A stretch of 25,783 nt of DNA, taken from an uncultured Oscillospiraceae bacterium (GTDB lineage Bacteria; Bacillota; Clostridia; Oscillospirales; Acutalibacteraceae). Location: NCBI GenBank assembly GCA_900549945.1, contig URQJ01000009.1, forward strand, positions 1 through 25,783. Direction: 5' to 3'. Position numbers and translations under genes: made by a program. A model generated the notes under the pieces. That model was not told where the DNA came from. It ran no database searches and saw nothing but the letters and a program-made list of their open reading frames with translations. Shown here in pieces: positions 6,219-14,292 of the stretch (its first letter is position 1; every line of letters begins with the position of its first letter).

Positions 6219-8027
6219 ATGAAAATCAAAAGCAAATCCTTACAGACGTGGGCGAAACTCCTGCCGTTTCTCGCCCCGTACAAAAAGCACATGATTCTGA
6301 TCGTGGCCACGATGCTGCTCGGCGCGGGCATCGACACCATTCAGCCGCTTTTTTCCGGCTACGCGGTGGACCACTTCATCGAGCCGGGCACCACGGAGGG
6401 TATCGTGCCCTTTATCCTGCTCTACGTTCTGCTTGTCGTCCTGATGACGCTTTCCACGATCCTCATGGCGATTTTCGCCCTGAAGGTGGAGATGTATCTC
6501 GGCAGAGATTTGAAGCGCCGTCTGTTCGAGCATCTGCAAACGCTCGATTTTTCCTACTACAACACGACGCCGGTCGGCCGTATCATGGCGCGCGTCATGA
6601 GCGACACCAACAAGATCGGCACCGTGCTCGCCTGGAGCCTCGTGGACATCTTCTGGAGCGCCGCGTACGTGATCGGCTGCGTCTTCGTCATGCTCGCCTA
6701 CAACTGGAAGCTCGCGCTGATTTTGATCGCAATCATCCCGGTCATCGCGGTGTTCACGGTCATTTTCCAGAAGAAGATCCTCGCCGTCAACCGCCGCGTG
6801 CGCGCGATCAACGCCGAGGTAACCCGCCACTACAACGAGGGTATTTCCGGCGCAAAGACCTCGAAAACGCTCGTGATCGAGGATAAGAACGACGCGGCCT
6901 TCCGCGCCGTGACCGACGACATGCGCCGCACGACGATCCACGCCGTATGGCTGAACGCCGTCTACATCCCGATCATCGGCTTTCTGACCGCGATCGGCGT
7001 CGCGCTCGTTTTGACGCGCGGCGGCAGCATGGTGCTTTTCGGCGACATTTCAGTCGGCGACATGACCGTTTTCATCAACTATGCGCTCGTGATCGCCGAC
7101 CCGGTGCAGCAGCTCGCCCGCACGATCTCGAATTTTATCGCGACGCAGGCGAACATCGAGCGCGTCTCCGCGCTGATGGAGCGCCCGGCGCTCATCACCG
7201 ACACGCCGGAGGTCATCGAAAAGTACGGCACCTCGTTTGAGCCGAAGCGCGAGAACTGGGAGCCGATCACGGGCCGCATCACGTTTGACGACGTGACTTT
7301 CCGCTACCCGGACGGCACCGAAAACGTGCTCGAGCACTTCTCGCTCGACATTCCGGCCGGCACGACCGTCGCGATCGTCGGCGAGACGGGCGCGGGCAAA
7401 TCGACGCTCGTCAACCTTGCCTGCCGCTTTTTCGAGCCGACCGCCGGCCGCATTCTGATCGACGGGCGCGACTACCGCGAGCGCTCGATGCTGTGGCTGC
7501 ACTCGAGCATCGGCTATGTTTTGCAGACGCCGCACCTGTTTTCGGGCAGCGTGCGCGAGAACATCCGCTACGGCAAGCTTGACGCGACCGACGAAGAGGT
7601 GGAGGCCGCCGCGAAGCTCGTCAGCGCGCACGACTGCATCATGCGCATGGATAAGGGCTATGACAGCGATGTCGGCGAGGGCGGCGACCAGCTCTCGACC
7701 GGCGAAAAGCAGCTCATCTCGTTCGCGCGCGCCGTGCTCGCCGACCCGCGCATCTTCGTGCTCGACGAGGCCACCGCCTCGATCGACACGAAAACCGAGG
7801 AGCTGATCCAGCACGCGATCTCGACGCTGCTCGAAAACCGCACCTCGTTTTTGATCGCGCACCGCCTTTCGACGATCCGCCACGCGGACCTGATCCTCGT
7901 CGTCCGCGGCGGCAAGATCATCGAGCAGGGCACGCACGAAAATCTTCTCGAAAAAGGCGGCTACTACGCCGACCTGTACAACAAGCAGTTCGAACAAGAG
8001 GCCGCCGGGCAGGTGTTCGGGGAGTAA
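6219..8027 (+). CDS. ABC exporter half-transporter with catalytic Glu (BmrD/YheH-like partner)
   Basis: A 602-aa membrane-plus-ATPase half-transporter. Motifs: Walker A GETGAGKS (388-395), the Q-loop in YVLQTPHLF (Gln436), signature LSTGE (492-496, deviating from LSGGQ), Walker B IFVLDE with catalytic Glu517, and His548 in LIAHRLST. The deviations complement those of the upstream subunit. The intact Walker B here pairs with the intact ISGGQ there (consensus site). The LSTGE here pairs with the Asp523 site there (degenerate site). This is the known asymmetry of heterodimeric type IV exporters. The gene follows its partner after 24 nt and ends before a strong terminator. No regulator gene is linked; control probably acts through the leader at 4240-4394. 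Confidence 0.94.
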   Translation: MKIKSKSLQTWAKLLPFLAPYKKHMILIVATMLLGAGIDTIQPLFSGYAVDHFIEPGTTEGIVPFILLYVLLVVLMTLSTILMAIFALKVEMYLGRDLKRRLFEHLQTLDFSYYNTTPVGRIMARVMSDTNKIGTVLAWSLVDIFWSAAYVIGCVFVMLAYNWKLALILIAIIPVIAVFTVIFQKKILAVNRRVRAINAEVTRHYNEGISGAKTSKTLVIEDKNDAAFRAVTDDMRRTTIHAVWLNAVYIPIIGFLTAIGVALVLTRGGSMVLFGDISVGDMTVFINYALVIADPVQQLARTISNFIATQANIERVSALMERPALITDTPEVIEKYGTSFEPKRENWEPITGRITFDDVTFRYPDGTENVLEHFSLDIPAGTTVAIVGETGAGKSTLVNLACRFFEPTAGRILIDGRDYRERSMLWLHSSIGYVLQTPHLFSGSVRENIRYGKLDATDEEVEAAAKLVSAHDCIMRMDKGYDSDVGEGGDQLSTGEKQLISFARAVLADPRIFVLDEATASIDTKTEELIQHAISTLLENRTSFLIAHRLSTIRHADLILVVRGGKIIEQGTHENLLEKGGYYADLYNKQFEQEAAGQVFGE

Positions 8028-8052
8028 GGTTCGTTCCTATCAAGTCAAAACG

Positions 8053-8086
8053 AAAACCACAGGAAACCGATTTCCTGTGGTTTTTT
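8053..8086. terminator. Bidirectional Rho-independent terminator
   Basis: Perfect 14-bp arms, 8053-8066 and 8071-8084, with a CCGA loop and T tracts in both directions. It ends the exporter operon (plus) 25 nt after its stop. It can also end the long catabolic operon (minus), whose last stop is at 8167. Confidence 0.9.
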
Positions 8087-8166
8087 CTTGCGCTTCTTTT
8101 CGAGATTTATGCGGCCATTTCTCCGGGGGCAAACTGGGCTGCGGCATTCCATGTTGGCGGCGCAGC

Positions 8167-10089
8167 TTACCTTCGATCGGCCGTGCGTCTGCGGTAATCT
8201 CCCCACACCGTTTCAAACCAATCGTCGGCCTGCGGAATCGGCCGTACGCTCCGGTACGTATTCCGAAACACTTTTCCGTCCCAGTGCGTCAGGAGCACCG
8301 CATCATTTCGTTCCGTCTTTTTCGGCAGGAAACGAAGCTCCGGCAGACCGGGTACGGGCGTCCCGTTCGGATCGAGCACCAATGCGGAGCCGCGGCTTCC
8401 GGCCACACAGCTCTCCTGCATGGCGGCAAGCACCGCGCACTGCGTCAAAAGCGTATCGCCGCCGCGCAGCAGTGCCGGCAGCTCCCGCACAGAGCGAATG
8501 CGCATCCACTGAAAGTAACCGGAACAGCCTTTTTCCAGCTCCATACGCAGCCGCGCGATTTCCTCCGGCGCGCGCAGCAGCGCCGCATGCCGGCTCATCT
8601 CGCACTGCAAGCCTGCCAGAAATGCACGCGGATCCGGCCCGTCCTTCCGGCACATGCAGCCCTCTGCCTGCTCCAAAAGCGCGCCGAGCGCCTGCCGAAA
8701 CGCTTTTGCAGATGCCGAAGCATCCGGCAGACCGCGCCGGCCTACGTCGGCGATGTGCTCCGCCGCCCGTAAAGCTCCTACCTGCGCGGCATTGAGCGCC
8801 GCGCCGCCCGGCCGGTAATCGCCGAAGGTTCCGGCCGCCTCGCCGACTGCAAACAGGCCGGGGATGCTGCTCTCCCAATGGCTGTCCACCGCAATCCCGC
8901 CGTTGTGGTGCTGGGCGCACACGCCGATTTCCAGCCGTTCCCGGTACAAATCGATGCCGTGCCGCCGGTAAAGCGCGACAGCTTCCGGATTCATTTTTTC
9001 CAGCCGCTCCACCGGCGTTCCGCCCAGCACGCCGGACCGCTCCAGATAACGGAACGCTTCTTTTCCGAGCCCCTGCATGCCGCGCGCAAGTCCGGTGGGA
9101 TTCCGCCTGTAGTCCAGAAATACCCGGCGGCCAAGATCCTTTATTTCGTGCCGCACAATCAGGTCGATGCGTGAGGAGCCCCCGCACCGCTGTGCATCGA
9201 AGGGCCACTGGTACCCCTTTAGGAACACATTGTCCAGCGCCTGTTCCGGCGTTTCAAAATAATCGGGCAGAAACTCGCGCTCCCCTCCCTTTTGATCCAC
9301 CGAAATATAGCGGGGCAGAACCTGCTGATACGTGCCGGATACGTTCCAGCGGAATTTCAGGGACGCCAAGCCGTACTGCCACGCATGGAGGTTACTGCAC
9401 ACGGCACCGGCGGCGACCGCAAGCCCGCTCGCTCCGATCTGACCGTGCGGATAAACCGAATCGGCATAAACGCCGGCCGGCCCCCCGGTCGCCAAAATCA
9501 GATGATTGCAGCACACGGAGACAAATTCCATCCGCCGCGTGTCGAGGCAGATCATCCCACACAGCTTGTCCTGAAATATAACGAGCCGCACGGCCTGCAT
9601 ACCGTCAAAAATCGGAATCCCCTTATCCCGCACAGAGCGTTCCAGTGCTTCCGTCATAAATCTGGAGGTCAGCGGGCCAGCCGAGGTGGCCCGCTGGCGC
9701 GGGTCATGATCGGTTTTGTAGCCGACATATTCGCCGAACCGATTTGTTGGGAACGGTACGCCTAGGTTGACCAGCTTCATGAAGCACCGGACTGAGCCGG
9801 CGGCCTCGGCCAGCGCGGTATCTCCGTGTACGCCGCCGCCATCAAACAGCGTTTGCGCCAGCTCGCGGATAGAATCCATACCATCGGAGGCAAGAGACAG
9901 CTTGTAATAGGTCTGCTTGTCACTGCCCGTATTGCGCGAGGTGCCGCAGCCTATCCCCTCTGTAAAAATCGCTGTATCCGTGCGCCCGAGATCATACAAG
10001 CTATCCGCCGCGTTATATCCGGCGCAGCCCGTGCCCACTACCGCCGTATCGAGCAAAATCAGCCGGAACGCCTTCCCGCGCAGGGTCAT
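8167..10089 (-). CDS. FAD-dependent oxidoreductase, fumarate reductase/succinate dehydrogenase flavoprotein-like, soluble
   Basis: The last gene of the catabolic operon encodes a 640-aa flavoprotein of the FrdA/SdhA/AprA/aspartate-oxidase superfamily. A dinucleotide-binding GTGCAGYNAAD (19-29) near the N-terminus, LILATGGPAGVYADS (197-211), a HHNGGIAVD segment (394-402) and GLFAVGEAAG (411-420) near the second FAD contact support this. There is no signal peptide, FMN-binding domain or haem motif, so it should be cytosolic, with an unknown electron partner. The open frame begins with GTG at 10107 and ATG at 10104, overlapping the SDR stop, but ATG at 10089 is 8 nt after GGAGG and is preferred. 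The operon context suggests it oxidises or reduces an intermediate of the imported compound rather than fumarate. Substrate unknown. Confidence 0.88.
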   Translation of the reverse strand: MTLRGKAFRLILLDTAVVGTGCAGYNAADSLYDLGRTDTAIFTEGIGCGTSRNTGSDKQTYYKLSLASDGMDSIRELAQTLFDGGGVHGDTALAEAAGSVRCFMKLVNLGVPFPTNRFGEYVGYKTDHDPRQRATSAGPLTSRFMTEALERSVRDKGIPIFDGMQAVRLVIFQDKLCGMICLDTRRMEFVSVCCNHLILATGGPAGVYADSVYPHGQIGASGLAVAAGAVCSNLHAWQYGLASLKFRWNVSGTYQQVLPRYISVDQKGGEREFLPDYFETPEQALDNVFLKGYQWPFDAQRCGGSSRIDLIVRHEIKDLGRRVFLDYRRNPTGLARGMQGLGKEAFRYLERSGVLGGTPVERLEKMNPEAVALYRRHGIDLYRERLEIGVCAQHHNGGIAVDSHWESSIPGLFAVGEAAGTFGDYRPGGAALNAAQVGALRAAEHIADVGRRGLPDASASAKAFRQALGALLEQAEGCMCRKDGPDPRAFLAGLQCEMSRHAALLRAPEEIARLRMELEKGCSGYFQWMRIRSVRELPALLRGGDTLLTQCAVLAAMQESCVAGSRGSALVLDPNGTPVPGLPELRFLPKKTERNDAVLLTHWDGKVFRNTYRSVRPIPQADDWFETVWGDYRRRTADRR

Positions 10090-10103
10090 CCTCGTCTCCT
10101 CCA

Positions 10104-10880
10104 TCACAGCCTCCGAATGTGAAAGCCGCCATCTGCATGGAGCACCTGACCTGCGGAAAAATCCAAAAGACCGCTGGCCGCCGCCACAACACAGCCGGCA
10201 ACATCCTCCGGCCTGCCGAGACGGCGGATAGGCGTGACCCCCTCCTCCTCGACCAGCCGGCGGTATTTTTCAGCTACCGGGGCCGTCATATCCGTCAGAA
10301 TAATACCGGGACGCACCTCGAACACCGGAATGCCGTATGCCGCGAGCCGATCAGCAAACAGTTCCGTCGCCATGGAAATACCAGCTTTTGAAATACAGTA
10401 TTCCCCTCGGTTGACCGATGCGGTGTAAGCGGATATGGAGCCGATATTGACGATTCTGGGGCGGTAATCCGGTATACCCGCTTCCAGCAGCGCGATCATG
10501 TGCCGGGCAGCCTGCTGGCACAGGAAGAAGGTGCCGCGGAGGTTGATGCGCAGAACCCGATCAAAGCTCTCCTCTGTCATCTCCAGAATATCGCGTCGCT
10601 CCGCCGGCGCGACGCCCGCATTGTTGACAAGCAGATCCAGACGGCCGTGCTCCGAGAGAATCGCATCCAGCGCGGCCTCCCGCTGCGCCTGATCCGCTAT
10701 ATCGCACCGGATGTACGACGCGCTCCATCCGTTTTCCAAAAAATCCCGCAGAAGCTCCGCGCAGGCCGCTGCGGGCGCGGTAGCCGATAAAACGACATGA
10801 AACCCCTCTTTTGCCAGCGCCCGGGCGATCCCTAAGCCGATGCCGCGCCGGGAGCCTGTAATCCATGCAATCTTTTTCAT
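10104..10880 (-). CDS. Short-chain dehydrogenase/reductase (SDR)
   Basis: A 258-aa classical SDR. It shows the cofactor motif TGSRRGIGLG (8-17), CDIAD (59-63, adenine-ring contact), NNAG (86-89), and the catalytic set Ser148, Tyr161 and Lys165 in GSISAY and YCISK. The C-terminal ASGLLDFSAGQVLHADGG is also typical. SDRs of this kind interconvert a hydroxyl and a ketone using NAD(P)H; the RR after TGS may favour NADPH, which is only an inference. The ATG at 10880 overlaps the upstream oxidoreductase stop (ATGA) and follows GGAGG by 7 nt, so the earlier in-frame extension to 11222 is rejected. The tight overlap with the FMN/Fe-S oxidoreductase suggests they act on successive intermediates. Confidence 0.93.
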   Translation of the reverse strand: MKKIAWITGSRRGIGLGIARALAKEGFHVVLSATAPAAACAELLRDFLENGWSASYIRCDIADQAQREAALDAILSEHGRLDLLVNNAGVAPAERRDILEMTEESFDRVLRINLRGTFFLCQQAARHMIALLEAGIPDYRPRIVNIGSISAYTASVNRGEYCISKAGISMATELFADRLAAYGIPVFEVRPGIILTDMTAPVAEKYRRLVEEEGVTPIRRLGRPEDVAGCVVAAASGLLDFSAGQVLHADGGFHIRRL

Positions 10881-12229
10881 CTGTACACCTCCCCTGTATT
10901 TTCTCCCTGCACATCGCGCCGATAGATCGGCTGATAAACCACCCGATCCTGCACTACACAGCCGGCCATGCTGCCGGCACGCATCAGCTCCGTGCATTTT
11001 CCACAGGCCACGCAGCACTTTTCCGGCCTCATCGCATCGTTTAGGAGCAGGTCGCGCGGAAACTCCGGGTAGGCGAAGAACGCACGGCCGAAGCCGGCTG
11101 CCGCGCACACGCCGCTTTCCACAGCGCCGGCAGCCAGCGCCGCCGAAAACTGCCGCAGGTAGGAAAACCCTGAGCCGATAATCTGCATATCCGGACAGCC
11201 TTTGGCAATCTGCCCGACACACCGGAGCATTCTTTCCACCCCCTCGAGCGGATGCTCCGGCGGCTCATACGCGCCGCGGTCATACGGCCGGTTGACATGC
11301 GGATTGACATACGGGTTCCCGGCCGTGACATTTAAAAGCTCAAAGCCGCATGTATCCCGCAGCATTTGCACCAGCCGCAGCGGTTCTCCCAGCGCAGGTT
11401 CAAGCCCGCCGCGCTCTGTAACGCCGAAGCCGTATGGATACGGGAACCCGTCGTACACATTCAGGCGGCTCGTCACAAGCATGCCGGACGATACAGCAGC
11501 CCGCGCGCTCAAAGCCGCATTGCGGTACAGCCGCGTGCGGTTTTCAAAGCTGCCTCCGTATATCCCCGGCCGGCCATAGGCGGAAAGCAGCTCGCTGACC
11601 AGATAGCGGTGGCAGGCCTTGATGTCGATACCGTCAAAGCCGGCCTGCTCTGCCAGCCGTGCCGCCCGGCCGTACAACTCCTCAAGCGCCTTCAGTTCGT
11701 CGTCTGTGATGATGCTCGCCGGTGAAATCGGCTTTGTTTTTTCAAACAGCGGATTTTGGTATGCAATAACCGGCTCGGGAACACCATTCGGCTTCGCGTA
11801 GCGCCCAGAATGCGTGGCCTGCATAATGACGAGCGGCGCAAAGCCGTTTTTCTTCATGGACGTCTCCTTAATCTGCTCCACCATTCTGCCCAGAGCGCCC
11901 ACGTTTTCCGGGCAGATCCAAAGCTGCCGCGGGTTGGCCCGCCCCTCTGCACAGACTGCCGTCGCCTCCGCCCAGATCATGCCGGCGCCGCTTTCAGCAA
12001 AGCGCTTATAGCGGCGCAGCGTCAGGGCGCCAGGCCTTCCGTCCGGCGTGCCGTCACAGCCTTCCATCGGCTGAACCGCAATGCGGTTTGGGCTCGCTTT
12101 CCCATTTTTCAGCCGCAGAGGCTGCGCCAACACGCTGTAATTTTCACTGAGGGGCAGTGTAAGCCCCAGCCGCCTCAGCGTCTGCCGCAGCTGATCCAGC
12201 GTGCGGTAATGAAACGCCTCATGCTTCAC
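10877..12229 (-). CDS. Old Yellow Enzyme-type NADH:flavin oxidoreductase with 4Fe-4S motif, lacking the FAD/NAD module
   Basis: A 450-aa TIM-barrel FMN protein of the OYE / 2,4-dienoyl-CoA reductase group. Visible parts are PNRIAVQPMEG (47-57), a HSGR segment (His140) equal to the QxHxGR region, KACH (Lys204-His207) where most relatives have HxxH, and YGGSFENR (224-231). The C-terminus has cysteines 406, 409, 412 and 424 spaced C-x2-C-x2-C-x11-C, as in the 4Fe-4S site of trimethylamine dehydrogenase-like enzymes. The protein then stops, so the FAD/NAD(P)H domain of those enzymes is absent and electrons must come from a partner. Such enzymes reduce activated C=C bonds. GTG at 12229 follows AGGAGG by 9 nt; in-frame ATG at 12253 is an alternative. 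The gene follows the Gfo/Idh gene after 97 nt. Confidence 0.92.
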   Translation of the reverse strand: MKHEAFHYRTLDQLRQTLRRLGLTLPLSENYSVLAQPLRLKNGKASPNRIAVQPMEGCDGTPDGRPGALTLRRYKRFAESGAGMIWAEATAVCAEGRANPRQLWICPENVGALGRMVEQIKETSMKKNGFAPLVIMQATHSGRYAKPNGVPEPVIAYQNPLFEKTKPISPASIITDDELKALEELYGRAARLAEQAGFDGIDIKACHRYLVSELLSAYGRPGIYGGSFENRTRLYRNAALSARAAVSSGMLVTSRLNVYDGFPYPYGFGVTERGGLEPALGEPLRLVQMLRDTCGFELLNVTAGNPYVNPHVNRPYDRGAYEPPEHPLEGVERMLRCVGQIAKGCPDMQIIGSGFSYLRQFSAALAAGAVESGVCAAAGFGRAFFAYPEFPRDLLLNDAMRPEKCCVACGKCTELMRAGSMAGCVVQDRVVYQPIYRRDVQGENTGEVYR

Positions 12230-12291
12230 ATTCGATCGCCTCCTGTTTTTCATCCACCCCGGCCTCGCCTGATCCGGTTTGCAGGCACGGC

Positions 12292-12306
12292 GGAGGGCCG
12301 CCCTCC
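12292..12306. repeat. Short palindrome in the gap between the Gfo/Idh and OYE genes
   Basis: A 15-nt near-perfect palindrome (GGAGGG, 3-nt centre, CCCTCC) sits in a 97-nt intercistronic gap, 20 nt after the Gfo/Idh stop. On the mRNA it would pair an AAAGGAGG-like sequence and could modulate translation or mRNA decay. The stem is only 6-7 bp, so function is uncertain. Confidence 0.3.
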
Positions 12307-12326
12307 TTTCGTTTTCCGCGTGCCGT

Positions 12327-13409
12327 TCAATCGAAAATCCTCGGCATGTACCGGTCGTTCTGCCTGTGCGCCTCCTCGATGACGGCGATCTGCTGCCGGA
12401 CCTGCTCGGGCCGGATCTCAAACGCCGCGCCCTCCGTAAGGTGGCGGTAGAGATTTCTGTAAAACGCCAGCCCCTTGCAGTTGAAGTCGTCCTTTTCCTC
12501 GCCCTCGGCCTGCCAGAAGCCTTCGTGCATCGGCAGCTTCTCGCCGCAGTAAACCGGCTCACCGCTTTCGTTTCGAAGCGGTGCCCGGACGACCTCGTGC
12601 GCCGGCGCCTCCTCCTCTTTGTAATACTTCCAATCCAGCCGTGCAGTGTCGCCGATCAGGTATCCCCGCGTCCCCTGCACTAAAAACGTGTGCGGGCAGC
12701 AGCCGTTGGCGCTGGAAATCTCCAAATCGATCAGCGGCGCACGCTCAGCCTGTAGGATCAGCTTCACATAATCCTCGGCGTCGCCGAAGGTGTGCGCACA
12801 GCGCATGCGGGCCGTCACCTGCACAGCCTCCGGAAACCCCATGAGGTCGAGCGCGTGGTCTACAGGGTGCGGCCCGGTATTGCGCAGGCTCCCCGCGTCG
12901 CACGCCTGCAGCGTCTGCCAGTCCCACCGGCGGCTGAAATTGTCGTACCGCAGGTCAATTTGCAGGATGTCGCCCAAAACGCCAGAGGCGATGCACGCCT
13001 TGATTTTCTGATAGGCCGGGGAAAAACGGTACTGTTGGAAAACAAGGTATTCCGCGCCCGATTTCGCGGCGCTTTCCAGCAGGCCGTCAAAGGCTTCCAC
13101 GGTTTTAGCCGCGGGCTTTTCGCTCAGCACGCTGAAGCCCTGCTCCAAGAGGGCCTTTGAAATGCGGGCGTGATCCTGCGTGAAGGACGCATTGACGACA
13201 AGGTCGATCTCCGCCTGCCTGCAGAACAGCTCCGTATAGTCCCGCATGGCCTCAAGGCCGGTTTCCCGCCGGATCATCGCGCGGCGCTGCGGGTCCTGAT
13301 CCACAAAGCCTGCCAGCGCATACTGCTCGGGAAGCTGCTCGAGCAGGTGTTTATGTATGTCTCTCCCGCTTCGGCCGTAGCCGATCACGGCAACACGTAT
13401 CTTTTTCAT
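12327..13409 (-). CDS. Gfo/Idh/MocA family NAD(P)-dependent oxidoreductase
   Basis: A 360-aa protein with an N-terminal Rossmann fold (VAVIGYGRSG, 7-14), the family EKP motif (SEKPA, 96-100) and the C-terminal catalytic segment GPHPVDHALD (179-188) carrying His181, Asp184 and His185. These enzymes oxidise or reduce sugar or cyclitol hydroxyls, commonly at C3 of glucosides or C2 of inositol, with NAD(P). ATG at 13409 follows AGAAAGGA by 8 nt; the upstream ATG-like extension to 13442 is not used. It lies 46 nt after the TIM-barrel isomerase-like gene. A Gfo/Idh protein next to a TIM-barrel isomerase/lyase-like protein recalls known clusters that oxidise a glycoside to a 3-keto form and then cleave or epimerise it. 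The substrate here is not known. Confidence 0.93.
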   Translation of the reverse strand: MKKIRVAVIGYGRSGRDIHKHLLEQLPEQYALAGFVDQDPQRRAMIRRETGLEAMRDYTELFCRQAEIDLVVNASFTQDHARISKALLEQGFSVLSEKPAAKTVEAFDGLLESAAKSGAEYLVFQQYRFSPAYQKIKACIASGVLGDILQIDLRYDNFSRRWDWQTLQACDAGSLRNTGPHPVDHALDLMGFPEAVQVTARMRCAHTFGDAEDYVKLILQAERAPLIDLEISSANGCCPHTFLVQGTRGYLIGDTARLDWKYYKEEEAPAHEVVRAPLRNESGEPVYCGEKLPMHEGFWQAEGEEKDDFNCKGLAFYRNLYRHLTEGAAFEIRPEQVRQQIAVIEEAHRQNDRYMPRIFD

Positions 13410-13455
13410 TGCATAAATCCTTTCTGCCTTATCGGCTTTCATCCGCCGCGGCGCT

Positions 13456-14277
13456 TCACAGCGCCTGCTCCGCCCGATCCATCAGTACCCGGTAAGCGGC
13501 CAGCGCCTCTTCCGGCTCCGGCAGCTCCGGGTGCCATTTTTTCTCCCATTCCAGCGAGTAATAGCCGCTGTATCCGTCCTTTCGCAGGGCAGCGGCGATT
13601 TCCAGCAAGGGGATGTCCCCCTCGCCCGGCAGGCACAGCGTAAAGGTACCGTCCGCATTGCGGATGTGATCTTTGAAATGCGTGTGCCGCACATAGGGCC
13701 GGATCACATCGTAAAACGCCCGCCAGCCGTCCCCGTACGCGCGGTCGCTGTGCTCGACGTCCCAGAGAATCCCAAAGCTGCTGTACTGCCCGCAGATGCG
13801 GATCACGCCCGACACGGCCTCGACCGTGTTGAAATCCCCGTGGATCTCCAGCAGGACGTCCACACCCTTGCCCGCCGCATACGCGCAGAGCTGCGCGATC
13901 GCCCGGCCGACCGCCTCAACGGTTTCCGCAGCGGCAGCGGCATCCGGGATCTGATCCCCGAACACGCGGATGAACGGTATGCCTGCGGCGGCACAGACGT
14001 CTATCGCTTTTTTCCCCTCGTCCAAACCGGCCGCCGCCCGCTCCGCATCGTGAAAAGCTGCGGAGGTGCCGAAGCCGACCAGCTCCAAGCCGTGCGCACG
14101 GATGTACGCGCGGGTTTGCTCCAGATTCTCCGGGAAAAACAGCGGGATTTCTTCGGCGCGCATCACACCGTCGATACCACGGATCTCCACCCCTGTATAG
14201 CCCATTCGTCCGGCTTCCTTCAAAATGCGGTCAAAGCTCCAATCCGGGCAGCCCAGCGTAGTAAATGATCGTTTCAT
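13456..14277 (-). CDS. Sugar phosphate isomerase/epimerase-like TIM-barrel protein
   Basis: A 273-aa protein of the xylose-isomerase-like / AP endonuclease 2 TIM-barrel family. A full set of likely metal ligands is seen: Glu144 (VLLEIHG), Asp173 (ILWDVEH), His200 (HTHFKDH) and Glu243 (SLEWEKKWHPEL). The N-terminus TTLGCPDWSFDRIL is common in members linked to Gfo/Idh enzymes. Members isomerise or epimerise sugars and keto-sugars, and some act as lyases or hydrolases on 3-keto-glycosides. ATG at 14277 follows AAAGGA by 9 nt. The gene is 15 nt after the hydroxyacid dehydrogenase and 46 nt before the Gfo/Idh gene, in the same operon. Family assignment is firm; the reaction is inferred only from neighbours. 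Confidence 0.92.
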   Translation of the reverse strand: MKRSFTTLGCPDWSFDRILKEAGRMGYTGVEIRGIDGVMRAEEIPLFFPENLEQTRAYIRAHGLELVGFGTSAAFHDAERAAAGLDEGKKAIDVCAAAGIPFIRVFGDQIPDAAAAAETVEAVGRAIAQLCAYAAGKGVDVLLEIHGDFNTVEAVSGVIRICGQYSSFGILWDVEHSDRAYGDGWRAFYDVIRPYVRHTHFKDHIRNADGTFTLCLPGEGDIPLLEIAAALRKDGYSGYYSLEWEKKWHPELPEPEEALAAYRVLMDRAEQAL

Positions 14278-14292
14278 CGTTTATTTTCCTTT

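Noticed and set aside
8077..8795. Two plus-strand frames (231 and 235 codons) opposite the end of the FAD protein
   Set aside because: They start inside or next to the terminator at 8053-8086 and mirror the flavoprotein gene; there is no domain or promoter.
10881..11222. N-terminal extension of the SDR frame
   Set aside because: It lies inside the OYE-type gene. ATG at 10880 has a good ribosome-binding site, and the Rossmann motif begins right after it.
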